Shown here piece after piece: positions 40,028-50,999 of a stretch of 64,000 nucleotides of DNA. A program made the translations under genes and the position numbers. The stretch is from NCBI RefSeq assembly GCF_010015445.1, contig NC_053115.1, positions 12,137,524 to 12,201,523 of the forward strand, written 5' to 3'. A model generated the notes under the pieces. It was not told the DNA's origin, made no database searches, and was given only the letters and a program-made list of their open reading frames with translations. Position 1 is the stretch's first letter, and each line of letters opens with the position of its first letter. Origin of the DNA: Perca fluviatilis. Lineage: Eukaryota; Chordata; Actinopteri; Perciformes; Percidae.

Positions 40028-41009
40028 TGTGTAAGCAGTGTTGGGGAGTAACGGAATACATGTAACGGCGTTACGTATTTAGAATACAAATTATGAGTAA
40101 CTGTATTCCGTTACAGTTACAATTTAAATCGTTGGTATTTAGAATACAGTTACATTGTTGAAATCAATGGATTACATGACGATACTTCTCTGTTTCACGA
40201 GTTTATTCACTCTGACTAAATTAAGGCAACTCTATGCATTTTCCAGAAGCCCCGATATGAAATCGAAAAAAATAGCTATTTGCGTGATCAGTCACAATGG
40301 AGTCGGAACCGGCACGAAAGAGCCAGGACAGGAATAAGTTTCTATCTTGGAAATTCAAACAGCATTTCACATTAAAGAACGAACAGGGAGAATGAAATAT
40401 AACTGTGCAGTGCAACCTCTGCTTGCCAGCAACCAACCTGCTTTCAGCGTCCAAATTACTCCACCTCCAACCTGAAGAAGCATCTTAAAGTAAGCTATTT
40501 TTTTAATTAGCTGGTGTAGTCGTCTGCTGTAGTTTTACTGGTCACCTTGCTATTTTAACGTTGACGTGCGACTTTACATTCTCCCACGTGCTGATTTACT
40601 AGCTCCAGAGCCGTTTAAAGACTGACTATAGCCCAGTTTTACATGCTAGCTAACGTTAGCTAAAATTAGCTCGTGGTAGCAAGACTGCGGTTATATTTTT
40701 GTAGTATGCAGTTCGGGACTACCAATACAATAATCTATCTGCTTGTTCAGGTACACATTCAGCTAGTTGGAATAAAAAGAACACACCATTATAGGCCTGT
40801 TTAGTAAGCTGGATGTGATAGCTGCATTCCTACACTTATAAAACGCAATTCAATGTGGAAGTAATCCTGAAGTAATCCAAGTATTCAGAATACGTTACTC
40901 AGATTGAGTAACGTAACGGAATACGTTACAAATTACATTTGTGGGCATGTATTCTGTATTCTGTAACGAAATACGTTTTGAAAGTATCCTTCCCAACACT
41001 GTGTGTAAG
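40028..41009 (+). mobile_element. hAT transposon inserted into Tc1, with exact 8-bp duplication
   Basis: The element (40036-41001, 966 bp) starts CAGTGTTGGGGAGTAACGG and ends ATCCTTCCCAACACTG, giving a CAGTGTTGGG terminal inverted repeat. The octamer tgtgtaag occurs immediately on both sides (40028-40035 and 41002-41009), the exact 8-bp target duplication expected of hAT transposition. It contains only the beginning of a transposase (see 40297-40489), so it is an internally deleted, non-autonomous copy. Confidence 0.95.
40297..40489 (+). pseudogene. hAT transposase N-terminal BED zinc finger remnant
   Basis: From the ATG at 40297 the frame reads MESEPARKSQDRNKFLSW and continues through a FKQHF...C-N-L-C segment that matches the layout of BED zinc fingers at the start of hAT transposases (two cysteines two residues apart, then NLKKHLK supplying the histidine). 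A TGA interrupts it at about 40393, and a one-base shift near 40455 is needed to reach the NLKKHLK part. It runs into cttaaa|gtaagc, which looks like a splice donor. The RNase-H-like catalytic domain is absent from the element. Confidence 0.7.
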
Positions 41010-41446
41010 GGCTATTTGACCAAGAAGGAGAGTGATGGAGTGCTGCGCCAGATGACCTGGCCTCCACAGTCACCGGACCTGAACCCAATCGAGATGGTTT
41101 GGGGTGAGCTGGACCGCAGAGTTAAGGCAAAAGGGCCAACAAGTGCTAAACATCTCTGGGAACTCCTTCAAGACTGTTGGAAAACCATTTCAGGTGACGA
41201 CCTCTTGAAGCTCATCAAGAGAATGCCAAGAGTGTGCAAAGCAGTAATCAGAGCAAAGGGTGGCTACTTTTAGGAATCTAAAATATGTTTTCAGTTATTT
41301 CACACTTTTTTGTTAAGTACATAATTCCATATGTGTTCATTCATAGTTTTGATGCCTTCAGTGAGAATCTACAATGTAAATAGTCATGAAAATAAAATGC
41401 ATTGAATGAGAAGGTGTGTCCAAACTTTTGGCCTGTACTGTATATA

Positions 41447-41450
<4 letters not shown>

Positions 41451-41535
<85 letters not shown>

Positions 41536-41550
41536 TGGGGTGTGTTTTTG

Positions 41551-41632
<82 letters not shown>

Positions 41633-41649
41633 TTTTTTTTTTTTTTTTT
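41451..41649. repeat. Poly-T tract of about 200 bases with one interruption
   Basis: T-only from 41451 to 41534, a short gtggggtgtgtttttgc spacer, then T with single A residues at 41591 and 41631 up to 41649. Phe-rich frames crossing it in all three phases are artefacts. The length and purity make a sequencing or assembly artefact as likely as a real homopolymer. Confidence 0.95.
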
Positions 41650-43371
41650 GCTGAGGAAAGGCTTAACAACTTTTAGCTGGACAAACGCAAAACTATTCTC
41701 AATTGGCCTAATTGAAATGAATGCTTATTTCTGCTTTTGAGGTACGACTGTTTGGGGCACTGGCTGAAATGACTGATGCTGTCATTCTTCTCGGGATGAC
41801 ATCCTCGACTTTCATGGAGTGCTGTTGTCTGTCTGAAAATGTTCCAATCCAAAAAGTATAACATACCTGTATCCACAAAGGGAATTTTACCAGGCCACAC
41901 ATACAATCTATAGAACACAAATCTGTTTCTTTCAAATGAAAGAGAAGCCTGGTGAAATTCACTCCCTGTTTGTCACTGGTGTGGGTGTGTATGAAGTGAT
42001 GACCAGGAGGGATTTTCTCTCCTCTGTTGCCATTAAAAAGCTCTACAAGCAATAGGGCAAAATGAAAACCCAGAACAATTACCAATTCTTCCACTATGTG
42101 ATATCTATTACCTGATAAGGGCAGCGCTCATTCGTCTCCTTAAACACCCCGTCAGCTGTTGGCGAGCAGGGAGGTTCTGCTGTGATGATCAGACACAGGG
42201 AGGACCTGGACAGAGCGCGATCACCTGGGTGCCTTAATGAACAGTGGGGCTGTTTTTATCAGCTCATGCCAGGAGAAATCCTCCATCACCACGACAGACT
42301 GGACTCACCTGGGGCTTGATTGTAAAACGTTTTCTTCCAATTTAGCTTGCAAGCGCACTGAGACGATTCTTCATGTTTTGTTCGGTATCGTTCTTTGGAT
42401 CATTATACTTGGAAGGAGACTTCATTATTTGAATTTCAGCCAAGGCTGTGAAATTCATCTCTACTGACAGATCTGTATGTCACAGAAATATTAAGACAAT
42501 ACAATACAACTGAAGATTGTGTCTGGATTACCTTTTAAAGAACCCCTAAAATTAGCCTGCTTTGATAGCTTGGAAATAAAAATCGGTGGGAATTTGCCAT
42601 TTTCATGAATTAAAATTTTTTTAGAATCAAATCTAGGATTACTGTCATGCTTATTCCAAAGATGTATGTTGTTTCAGATAAGAGATTTTTGTTGTTTTTG
42701 TTTTAACTGATAAAGCATCATTAATAGCGACTTAAGGCCTCAAACTGGCAGGGAGGAACACATGCCACAATACAAAAGTTGCATGCACTGTTACGCTTAT
42801 ACTTTTGCATTTAAAAGACTGATTTCATTTTTTACAGAACACAACAAAAGGGATTTGATACTATGTCCTAAACTGTCACCAAAAAAGGGAATACTAAAGT
42901 AAGATCTCATTAAAAGTTAACAAGGTATAATTTACTTTACTATTGTTTTCTGCCTATTCAGATTATCATGCATGGTCTGCTATCACTGTTGCTCCAGGTG
43001 TCGATAGAGAGCTTTCATGCAATAGATTGTGAAGTCAAAGACACCAATCAACATCAGCAAGACCATTGATTTGCCTGATAATGAGTCCAGATAGCCACTT
43101 TCCACAGGGTCACAAGGCATAACACATCAATACACACTGCATTTAAAAACGTTTTTAAATGCAAACTTGCATTAGAGAAGTCCTTGATGGTAGTCAAATC
43201 TAATGCTGATGACAATATGAACTATTTAAAGGCTCAAACCTTATCAGTTCATAAATAAAAGTGTACAACCTACTGATTTAAAATCCCTTCTTATGTGCTT
43301 TGCTTACTAAACATAATACAATATAGGTTCATAAATGTGTAATATTAAAAATGTATCCGTTTGTTACATCT
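41650..43371. other. Non-coding DNA, nothing recognised
   Basis: A 128-codon minus frame (42094-41708) has no family resemblance and no splice support. No element ends found. Confidence 0.4.
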
Positions 43372-43375
43372 TTAA

Positions 43376-43743
43376 AGGTGCTGTAGGTAGGATTGTGAAG
43401 ATCCAGGACTTAGCCAAAGAATTTGAACATTGACAACTTCTCAGTCCCTCCCCCCCTTTCTGCTAAAGCCCAAACGGTCTCCTAAGCCCCTCCCAGCACA
43501 AGGGAGAATGAATGTGTTTGCATGAGCAGTGATCAACACGCAGTTAGACACCTCCCTGGCCTTGACTGGAGCATCTGAACAGGGAGCTGTGGATTTTTGC
43601 AAATCGCACTACAGGCTGTAGGTGGTGCCAGAGGAGCCAGATTTTTTTTTATTTACCTGCTTCATGTAGTTCTACTGGAACATAGGGTCAGTTTCAGCAA
43701 ATATGACAGAAAGTTAGTTTTATAAGTCTTACCTACTGCTTCT
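43376..43743. mobile_element. TTAA-flanked miniature element, 368 bp
   Basis: The left end AGGTGCTGTAGGTAGGA and the reverse complement of the right end AGAAGCAGTAGGTAAGA form a terminal inverted repeat; TTAA lies immediately outside at 43372-43375 and 43744-43747. No coding capacity. Confidence 0.85.
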
Positions 43744-44696
43744 TTAATGAAAGCTTTGCTGATGTTGCTGACATCGCAGACAATAGCTAAAAAGTCCTTT
43801 ATGGTAAGCTTATACAGCTGATGCTTTGAAGGGTACATGCTGAAAGATACAGAACCTGCCCATGATAAAATAAATTATCAGTTTTATGCATCTATAAAAA
43901 TAAAACTCCATACTTACCTTTATTACAGATGAAGGAGCTTAAAGTGTCAAGCTGAGTAACATTACAATTACTAAAACAAAAAGAAAGAATATTAAATAAA
44001 GTTGTTTTACACCAGAATGAGGTCAGCTGTTGGGTTAGGCTACATGATACTCTGCAGCTTCAAGATGTAAGCGTGCAAGCTGGAGCCAAATACAGTGTCA
44101 GCACTATAAAATACATTTGGCTAATGTCCACTAGTGGCTGCAGCAGTGAGGCAGCTTTATCCCTCCCAAACATCTTTGCTTTCTTGTGATCCAAGTAAAT
44201 GAATTTGTATTGGTAGTACAGAAGGTCCTTGAGCACACAGTTGCAGTGTAGTGTGCCGAGGTATTACAAGGTAGGGTCTCTATAAATGGTGCAGAGAGTA
44301 AAGGGTAAACAGTAGACTCTGGCACCATGAGGACTCAGGTAACATAATGGTCAAGAGTCACTTTCACAAAGTTTAAAGCTGCAGTACAGTTTTAGGTTTA
44401 AATTCAACCATCTTATCAGTTTGTTTTAACAGTTGAGGCAGAGTTAGGGGGGACACTATGGCGACAATAAACCTAGCTTAGTAAAAAGGAGATTGCTGCA
44501 GCTGATGTGGAACTTTTTAGAATTTTGTGAATAAGTACTATTTTCAAATTCTGATGGCAAAAACGGCAACATTCGTTCACAGACATGATGATGATGTCAC
44601 CATAAAATATTTCTAAATATTGAAGCAAAGTTTTTCAAACTGTGTGTGTGAAGTTGCTCAGTGCAGCTTTATTTTAATCTTACTTGTTCTATCCAG

Positions 44697-44877
44697 CTGC
44701 TGGACATGACATCTGGCCCACTTCTCTGACATCTGTATCACCACCCAACCGCAACAGCACAAGCACCTACTCCCCAAAAACTCTTCACTCAGTTCTATCA
44801 ATCATTAGGACCCCGTCATTATTAAACATTAAGCAGCATGGGGAAGTTGAAAGGGCACTGAAGGCGTGGAGACACAG
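44697..44877 (+). CDS. Weak candidate internal exon of unknown gene
   Basis: A pyrimidine-rich tract ending tgttctatccag precedes 44697, a frame of about 60 codons stays open in only one of three phases, and a donor CACAG|GTGAGT follows at 44878. Phases would be 1 at entry and 2 at exit. The peptide (for example SVSPPNRNSTSTYSPKTLHS) is not recognised. A frame of this length can be open by chance in one of three phases, so this is only a lead. Confidence 0.18.
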
Positions 44878-45361
44878 GTGAGTGTAGGTCTTATCTAGAC
44901 CCTCCAGCTGTGCCCCAGTTACCCATCACTGCCTCTAGTAACAGGAAGTTAGTTCATAGACTTTAAAATTAGCCCGGGCATCTATCATTTCCCACCGGCT
45001 GAATAGCTTGGTGTCAGAGCCCTGGCATAGGCAATCTGTCTCCTCACGTCTGTCTGTCCTGCCTCGGAGCACCATCACTCAAACACACCGCCTTGTCACT
45101 GAGGACGGAGCCAGCGCCCGCGGAGTGGAGAAATATTGCTGTAGGACATTTAAGCCAACACAGGGAGTTTGTTTAATGCATACTCTGTGGTGAGTGTCCA
45201 CAATGACAAAGGAACTATCACTCTGCATGCAACAAAACTGAAATGAAAAGGCAAGGAGGGTACTTTTGTTGCCAAAAATAAATATAAAAAAAACTGTTAA
45301 AGTAAAGTAAAATAATATGTAGTGAGTATTACTAACTCATTTTTAACACAGAGCTTTCAAA

Positions 45362-45365
<4 letters not shown>

Positions 45366-45406
<41 letters not shown>
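45366..45406. repeat. (GA)n microsatellite
   Basis: About 20 GA units without interruption. Confidence 0.97.
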
Positions 45407-45409
<3 letters not shown>

Positions 45410-47344
45410 TTGTTTCCATGCAATTGTCAAACGAATTTTAAGATAAATTTTAAAATGCAGCAAAAAAGTAATGTAAATTAGGTGCATTTCCATTGTTTTT
45501 TCAAAAAATATTTTCAAAAATAGGCATGGAGACATGTTATAATTGAGGTAAATTTGGAGACACTTATTAAAAAAATTTAATCATTAAATTAATAAATATT
45601 TTTGTATCTCTTTTCAGTGTTATACTTTGTAGACGGTCCCTAAGCACTCGTCTAGCCCAACTTTATGCATTTCATTCACATCTACTGCAGTCAGATTGAC
45701 TGTGTTCACTCGGAAGGAATCACTTCACATGGGTAGGCACTTGTAATGACATTTCAAAACATGTTAAGAGGCTAAAAGCATGTTTAAAAATGCACACCCT
45801 GCACGCAGTTATAGGCTGGGGGTAACACACCCATGTGGTACCCAATAACTAACTAATTAATGTCCCACACAAGAAAATACAGGCAGAGGGCAGGGTTTCT
45901 GCAGATACGCCACATACTAATAGTGTGTCATAAGTGATGATTGAGAAGGATTACTTTTGTATGAGTCTGTACATTGTTTTTAGGGAAATCATAAATATTA
46001 TGCCTTTAATACATTTGACATAATATAAAATAATGAAGAATAATTTAATTCAGCTGAACTTGAAAAATGAAAAAGTCTGTTATGAAGGATCAGATATTAC
46101 ATCTACAAAAAGAATTCCTTGACATTTTCTTTTCGCTGAGGCCAAAGCTCCAGGAGCACGGCTGACATCACTATATATCTCCCTCTGTTTAAGAGCTGGT
46201 GTGTCTGAACACTGGACAAGAACTTCAACACATCAGCTCGAGGGCACACAGAGGCAGCACCAACACAGGGCAGCCTACTCACCCACTCAGCTGCCATTCA
46301 CTATGTGGGTTAATATTACACACGTACCTCTGCAGTACCATTAGACAAAGGAATAACACACCTATATATTTATAAATGCAGCCAAAAAGCAATTTCCTTT
46401 GTCAAAGTGGCTTTTGTTACATGAGAAAGCGTTACTAAAGCTACTGTATGAAATAGATTTGTTTTTAAGGTTTATTCTGTTGTTCCTTTGATTAACTTGA
46501 ACCATTAAGCATTTTTAATTTATGTATTTCAGGATGCAGCAACATTGTAGTAAACCTTTTACCTTTCGACTGGCTGTGCACTCCCACAGATTCAGATTCT
46601 TTTGCATTTCTTTTTTTTTTCTATGTAATACTAATGAGACTAATAATTAACCTTTAGCAACCTTTACAGCAAAGATTACACAGCATAATAACAAAAAGAT
46701 AACTGATTCCATAATGTAGCACTGATAAAATGCCAAGACTGGAAAATGACCTTGATCACCACAAACAAGCAAATTCATATTTACATCCACATCATTATTT
46801 GCATAGTGAAGGTCATTATGGACATCCATGATGGAGGACAAGTTCACAGTAGTGCAGATATACTGTATTGTACATGCACACACAAAACAATACTCTGTAA
46901 CTACAGTATGTTTTTTTTTTATTATCACACTTGATGTCCAGCAAAGGACACAAAAAGCATGAATAAACACACATACAATTTCTAAAAAACATGTTGTTGA
47001 GCCATCCTCTATGTTATGTAAAGGCTCTGCACACCTACACAGGTAATTTCACTTATTGTGATTGATTAGAGCTCTGCTCAAATTCAGGCTGGCTCAAGCT
47101 GTGCTGGGAATTACCTGATTTTACCAACCTCTATGTACCAATGATAATTGACTGATATCAATTTATTTCAAAAGAAACAGTCCAACTCCTGCAAATGAAT
47201 GTCTTTGTGCCACTTTGTAGTGTGACTCAGCGTTACGATAAGTTGTTCCACCCTAACAGCTGCAACAAAACTACCTGGAGAGTGAGATAGATGATGATCA
47301 AGCTTAGACTGCACAAGCCTGCTAAGAGAAGAGGTCTAATCAGG
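45407..47344. other. Non-coding DNA, nothing recognised
   Basis: AT-rich; the longest frame (107 codons, minus, 46970-46647) has no recognisable domain. Confidence 0.4.
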
Positions 47345-47711
47345 CACAGTAAGTGAAAACACCTTTGTTGGGAGTCGCACATGCGCAGTAGCTAGGTAAG
47401 CACTGCTAGCTTGTCAGTTGCAGAGTATGAGGGTGTGCCATGCTAGCAGCTAGGCGAGCATTATAACGTGTGTTCCAAAGTGATGCACGTTCGTCACGGA
47501 AATAAAGGCTAGACTACAATAGAGCTGTTTGGAGAAGTTTGTGAACAGTGTTTTCTGTTGGAGATGGGAAGTCCCTTTGGGGTGGACTTTGGGCTTTTTG
47601 ACTTTGTAAACCTATAACGTGCACAAAAAAGATATATATCACAATAAAGGCAAGGGAAAAGCATAATATGAGCACTTTAAGGAAAAAGCCAAAAAGCATA
47701 ATATGAGCACT
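47345..47711 (-). mobile_element. Truncated copy of the agtgctcatattatgc element with doubled terminus
   Basis: Matches the right two-thirds of 36603-37112 in the same orientation (ttgttgggagtcgcacatg, gctagactacaatagagctg, cctataacgtgcacaa). The right terminus gagcact-TTAA occurs twice: at 47670-47680 and, after 31 bases, at 47705-47715. The left terminus is missing. Confidence 0.75.
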
Positions 47712-47715
47712 TTAA

Positions 47716-49320
47716 GTAGAAATACTTTCTTCTCTGACAACAATGCTAAAGCCAGTATGTTGTCCTTAGAAATTGCCATTCCGGTCTGGAACTTCTGCCT
47801 TTGTTTTGGTCTGTGTGTTGTCATCCACTAACCTGACTCCGCCAGATGGATTGCTTCGCGTTTGCTCGGCATATCCATCTGGGACCTTACCGTTGGAGAA
47901 CTTTTGGGAAGGGGCGAAAATACTGGTTAGCTGATTGGATAAACCATCTGTCTATCACCACCTATGTTGGTGATAGACGGGCCAAATCAACCAGTCAGAT
48001 CAACAAAGCGATTGAAAATACAACCACAAGCCCCTGCTGCTGCAGGCAAAGCATATTTGTCGTTTGTGTAACGAGAATTTACGAATAAAAGGCACCATTT
48101 CAGGTTCCCGGTCCATATTCCAAAAGAAGGATCCAATAGAAAAAAGCATTAGCGATCGGCTAACAGAATTAGGGCTACCGCTGTCTGAAAATACTGGTTA
48201 GCTGATTGGATAAACAATCTGTCTATCACCACCTAAACCCGCCTCAAAAGCAACGCTGATTGGTCGGTCGTTTGGCAAACGGCTCCAAATTTTCTCTATC
48301 TCAAGATGCCAGACTGATCTGCGAGTGGAAAACTGGAGCTTGCGAGATCAGGACGGTCTTACGAGGCTAGTCATCCACTGCCCATTGTGACACCCTGGCT
48401 GGGTTGCCAGATATGAAAGACAAGCTCAGCCTGCAGGAGCCATGAAAGCAGCAACCAAATGAGATAGATTCTACCCGACCTAAAAAACCTTGGCATCTTT
48501 CTAAACAGTTGCATGACCTGAGACGTGGTAAAACATGATTAAACATTGGAGATGCGTTTGAAAGATAGACAGCTTAGAGTCCAAAAGGACTTTAAGACGG
48601 ATGCATTGAGCTTCACTAATTAATCACGGCTACTAGTAGGGATGGGCATTTAAAGCAATTTCAACATTCGGGTACTCACATTAAATTAGTCAAGTTAGTT
48701 ACTTGCAAAAATGTAGACACACACCTGGTGAAGTGATCCCAACTGGTGCTGGCTAACACCGTCATGAAAACACGCGCTAACTTATAAGGTTATTGCTACG
48801 GCTGTTTACTCTCTCGGCAACAACCACTTTGACAGGTGTATGAGAGAAACTGCAAGTTTGACTTCCTCATAATGGAAACATGTAATTTAACGTTGGCAAA
48901 ACAACCATCTAGCCTACTAAACATTCTCTACAGGTAGCTCTGCAGTATATGGTATGTTACGTTATGGAATATTCTTAGGGCTACCATTGCCAGCTATAAA
49001 ATGTTGAGCAGTAAGATGATTCCCACTTTGTTACAAACTGGCATGCAACCATGATGTGTTTTAGTGAATTCTTTTGTAGATACATGCCACAACCAATAGT
49101 TTTATTCTTCTGCACAAACTTAGACAAAGTTATCATCTTTATAAAAACCCACTCTGCACTGCTTGCTCAGCACAAAACTGCTAAAGGCTAAACAGCTAAG
49201 ATAAAGCAAATAGCATAGCAAATAGCTTAAAAACATATTGGAGCATTTACCGGACTAAGAGCCAGATCTTTCCCTCAGGGGTTGGTACAGACCAATAACA
49301 GAGCTAAAAGAGAGTGATTA
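47716..49320. mobile_element. Degraded copy of the TTAA-type repeat family R1, interrupted
   Basis: Blocks here parallel the element at 55474-56910 in the same order: tctgacaacaatgctaa (47736 versus 55573), gctgggttgccagatat (48400 versus 55690), gatgggcattt/gacgggcattt (48641 versus 55987) and gtgatcccaactggt (48736 versus 56094). From 48880 on it instead parallels 58100-58690 (tatggaatattcttagggc, gatgattcccactttgttac). The copy is split by the hairpin-headed element at 47829-48370. Its right limit is unclear. Confidence 0.6.
47821..48378. mobile_element. hAT-like miniature element with terminal hairpin, copy 3
   Basis: The body 47829-48370 (542 bp) is flanked by identical octamers tcatccac (47821-47828 and 48371-48378), the hAT target-duplication length. 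A hairpin pairs ccagatggat (47841) with atccatctgg (47872). An internal direct repeat of about 45 bases (aatactggttagctgattgg, 47920 and 48189) is specific to this copy. Ends read TAACCTGAC and CGAGGCTAG. Confidence 0.8.
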
Positions 49321-49435
49321 TTGGACTAACATTCGCCATGTGGTCTAAAACAGGACACCAAGTGAATAATTATGTTGCTCTGTGTCTGTTGAAGGTGTAG
49401 CTCTATACAAAATGTTTGCTAACCAGTTCACCACC

Positions 49436-50100
49436 AATAGGGTGACCAGATGTCCTGGTTTGACCGGGACAGTCTCGATTTTGAGTTGCGTGTCCAGAGT
49501 CCCAACAAAAGCATGTTGGGACACCAAAATGTCCCGGTTTACACCAACCACTATGAAATTGTCCCGGTTTTCAGCGATTACATAGCCGACTTGGTCTTAT
49601 TATAGCCCGATCATTAACTAAACCCATGTAGAAAGACGTCCAGCGTATGATTTTAACAATGTGTGTGTGTGTCAGTCAATCGTAGCGGTCTGCGTCTGCA
49701 TAATCTGTGCAGCCAGCGTTACAATGTATATTTGTAAACATTGTTGCAATGCCTCTTTGTATCTGTCTCGTTTTTGGTTTTAATGGTTAGGCTATATCAC
49801 TAGCTAGACTAAACTACGACAATGCCGAAGAGAAAGTCAGCCTTCACTAAAGATTTGCAAAGGGCTTACCCCTTCCTCCGCGAAGTCCAGGGCGATGATT
49901 ATGCAACATTCTGCACACACTGCTGTTGGAACCATCCAGTAGTGGGTTAAACATTATCTTTTTCAAGCAAAGGGTTTTCAGCCAACATGTGCTCAGAGAC
50001 AAAGAAGTCTGGGCCTACTCATAAATTCCAGAGCCTTTTCACCAAACTCCGACAGGTCAGCACAAGGAAAAGGGACCGCAAAATGGCCAGAGGCAGGGGC
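49436..50100 (+). mobile_element. Fragment of a second hAT-type transposon
   Basis: The segment starts near ataGGGTGACCAGATGTCC, a subterminal word common in hAT repeats, and contains the transposase start described at 49822-49950. The right end is not defined. Confidence 0.45.
49822..49950 (+). pseudogene. hAT-type transposase N-terminus remnant
   Basis: An ATG at 49822 opens a 42-codon frame beginning MPKRKSAFTKDLQRAYPFLR and containing a Cys-X2-Cys pair (FCTHCCW), the arrangement at the N-terminus of hAT transposases with a BED-like finger. It stops at 49948-49950; beyond that only scattered in-phase words remain. It is too short to be functional. The family call rests on the start motif and the cysteine pair, from memory of the family. 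Confidence 0.5.
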
Positions 50101-50946
50101 TGCAGATAAGGTATTCGCACCTCCAAAAATTTGGAGCCTTCCCATTCGTTTAGAGGGACCCTAAAAACATCATGGAGCCATGTCTGGTGGCCTGGGCTAT
50201 AAAACTTCATGTCACCCCCCACTTCTTGTCTTTGCCCTGTGACTTCGGTCACTACAGGTTGACACACAAGCGAACGTTTGCTTTAAAATAGCTCCATTTC
50301 CCAAGAAAAGTGGATTTATTTCAGTGATTCTGACGAGCATATTGGACCCTACGGAAACACGCGACCAGTGTTTCAAATCTGCAGAAGAGAGAACCACGCT
50401 TTTTGAAGGAAATCAGACAATACGGACTGCTTTTCCCTCCCAAGTCGACTCTGAACTGCTCCAAAAACCCTGCCTGGGTGGAGTTGTTTCGTTAACCCCT
50501 GGCCAAGTGGTTAACCCATTTCTGTCTTACGTGGAAAATCCGCTGGACAAACTTAACACACTGCACACAGTAAGGAGGCTTAAGTTTCTGGGCAGAGGAA
50601 TAGTGTGTTTTATTAATGTCAGTAACGCTAATGCTGCCACTTGTTAGGACATTAGTGTGATTTTTAGATTAATACTTGTGCTATTGCTGCACTCTTGATT
50701 TATTAATCTGATCGGACCATCTAGTCCAATCTATTTTCTGTGAATGCACTCTGATCACGGTGCATTGTTGATATGTTGTGTGTTTGACTAATGTAGCCTG
50801 GTTTAAAACTGTAAATGCCACATTTCTTTTCTCCTGCTGGGAAGAAGTTAGCTACTGTACTGAATGAGAGTGTGATCATTGTCAGAACCTCGAAAATCAA
50901 GACTCAAGGTGCCTTTTCTTTATTCCAAGTGTGTTTTCCCTCCATT

Positions 50947-50978
50947 TCTCTCTCTCTCTCTCTCTCTCTCTCCCTCTC
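50947..50978. repeat. (CT)n tract followed by CA-rich tract
   Basis: About 12 CT units with one CCC interruption, then an irregular CA run to 51003. Confidence 0.95.
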
Positions 50979-50999
50979 TATACACACACTCACACACAG

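Larger units (their letters stand above)
39271..41273 (+). pseudogene. Tc1-like transposase, broken by frameshifts, a stop and a hAT insertion
   Basis: Tc1 transposases bind the terminal repeats by paired helix-turn-helix domains and cut and paste the element through a DDE catalytic triad. Here the frame opens at the ATG of MARTNQLSKEKRVAI (39271), followed by a helix-turn-helix (VRKIAKTLNVSPSAV). A frameshift near 39405-39415 and an in-frame TGA at 39478-39480 (likely a decayed CGA) follow. The second DNA-binding half and the first catalytic motif WSDESNF (39728-39748) are readable, then another frameshift near 39750. The GGGGVMVWGCF block and the second aspartate in FQQDNDPKRTS (39991-40023) come next. 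At 40036 a hAT element interrupts the gene; coding resumes at 41010 and contains SPDLNPIEMVWGELDRR (41071-41121) with the third, acidic residue, ending at the stop 41271-41273 after GGYF. At least three lesions besides the insertion make it inactive. Confidence 0.9.
38858..41440 (+). mobile_element. Tc1/mariner transposon, full length but interrupted
   Basis: The termini CAGTACAGGCCAAAAGTTTG (from 38858) and its reverse complement ending at 41440 are extended inverted repeats, flanked on both sides by TA, the Tc1/mariner target. A second matching stretch (tacattgtagattctcactg, 38924-38943, against 41361-41380) extends the terminal repeat. Subtracting the nested hAT element (966 bp) and its 8-bp duplication leaves about 1609 bp, the usual full length for fish Tc1 elements. 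The transposase inside is broken (see its own entry), so the copy is non-autonomous. Confidence 0.95.

Noticed and set aside
41402..41740. Phe-rich frames up to 112 codons in all three phases
   Set aside because: They are translations of a poly-T tract.
41708..42094. 128-codon minus-strand frame
   Set aside because: Composition like surrounding DNA, no recognisable motif, no good acceptor/donor pair in phase.
50324..50647. 107-codon plus-strand frame next to a hAT remnant
   Set aside because: I compared it with hAT transposase blocks from memory and saw no dimerisation or catalytic motif; probably chance.
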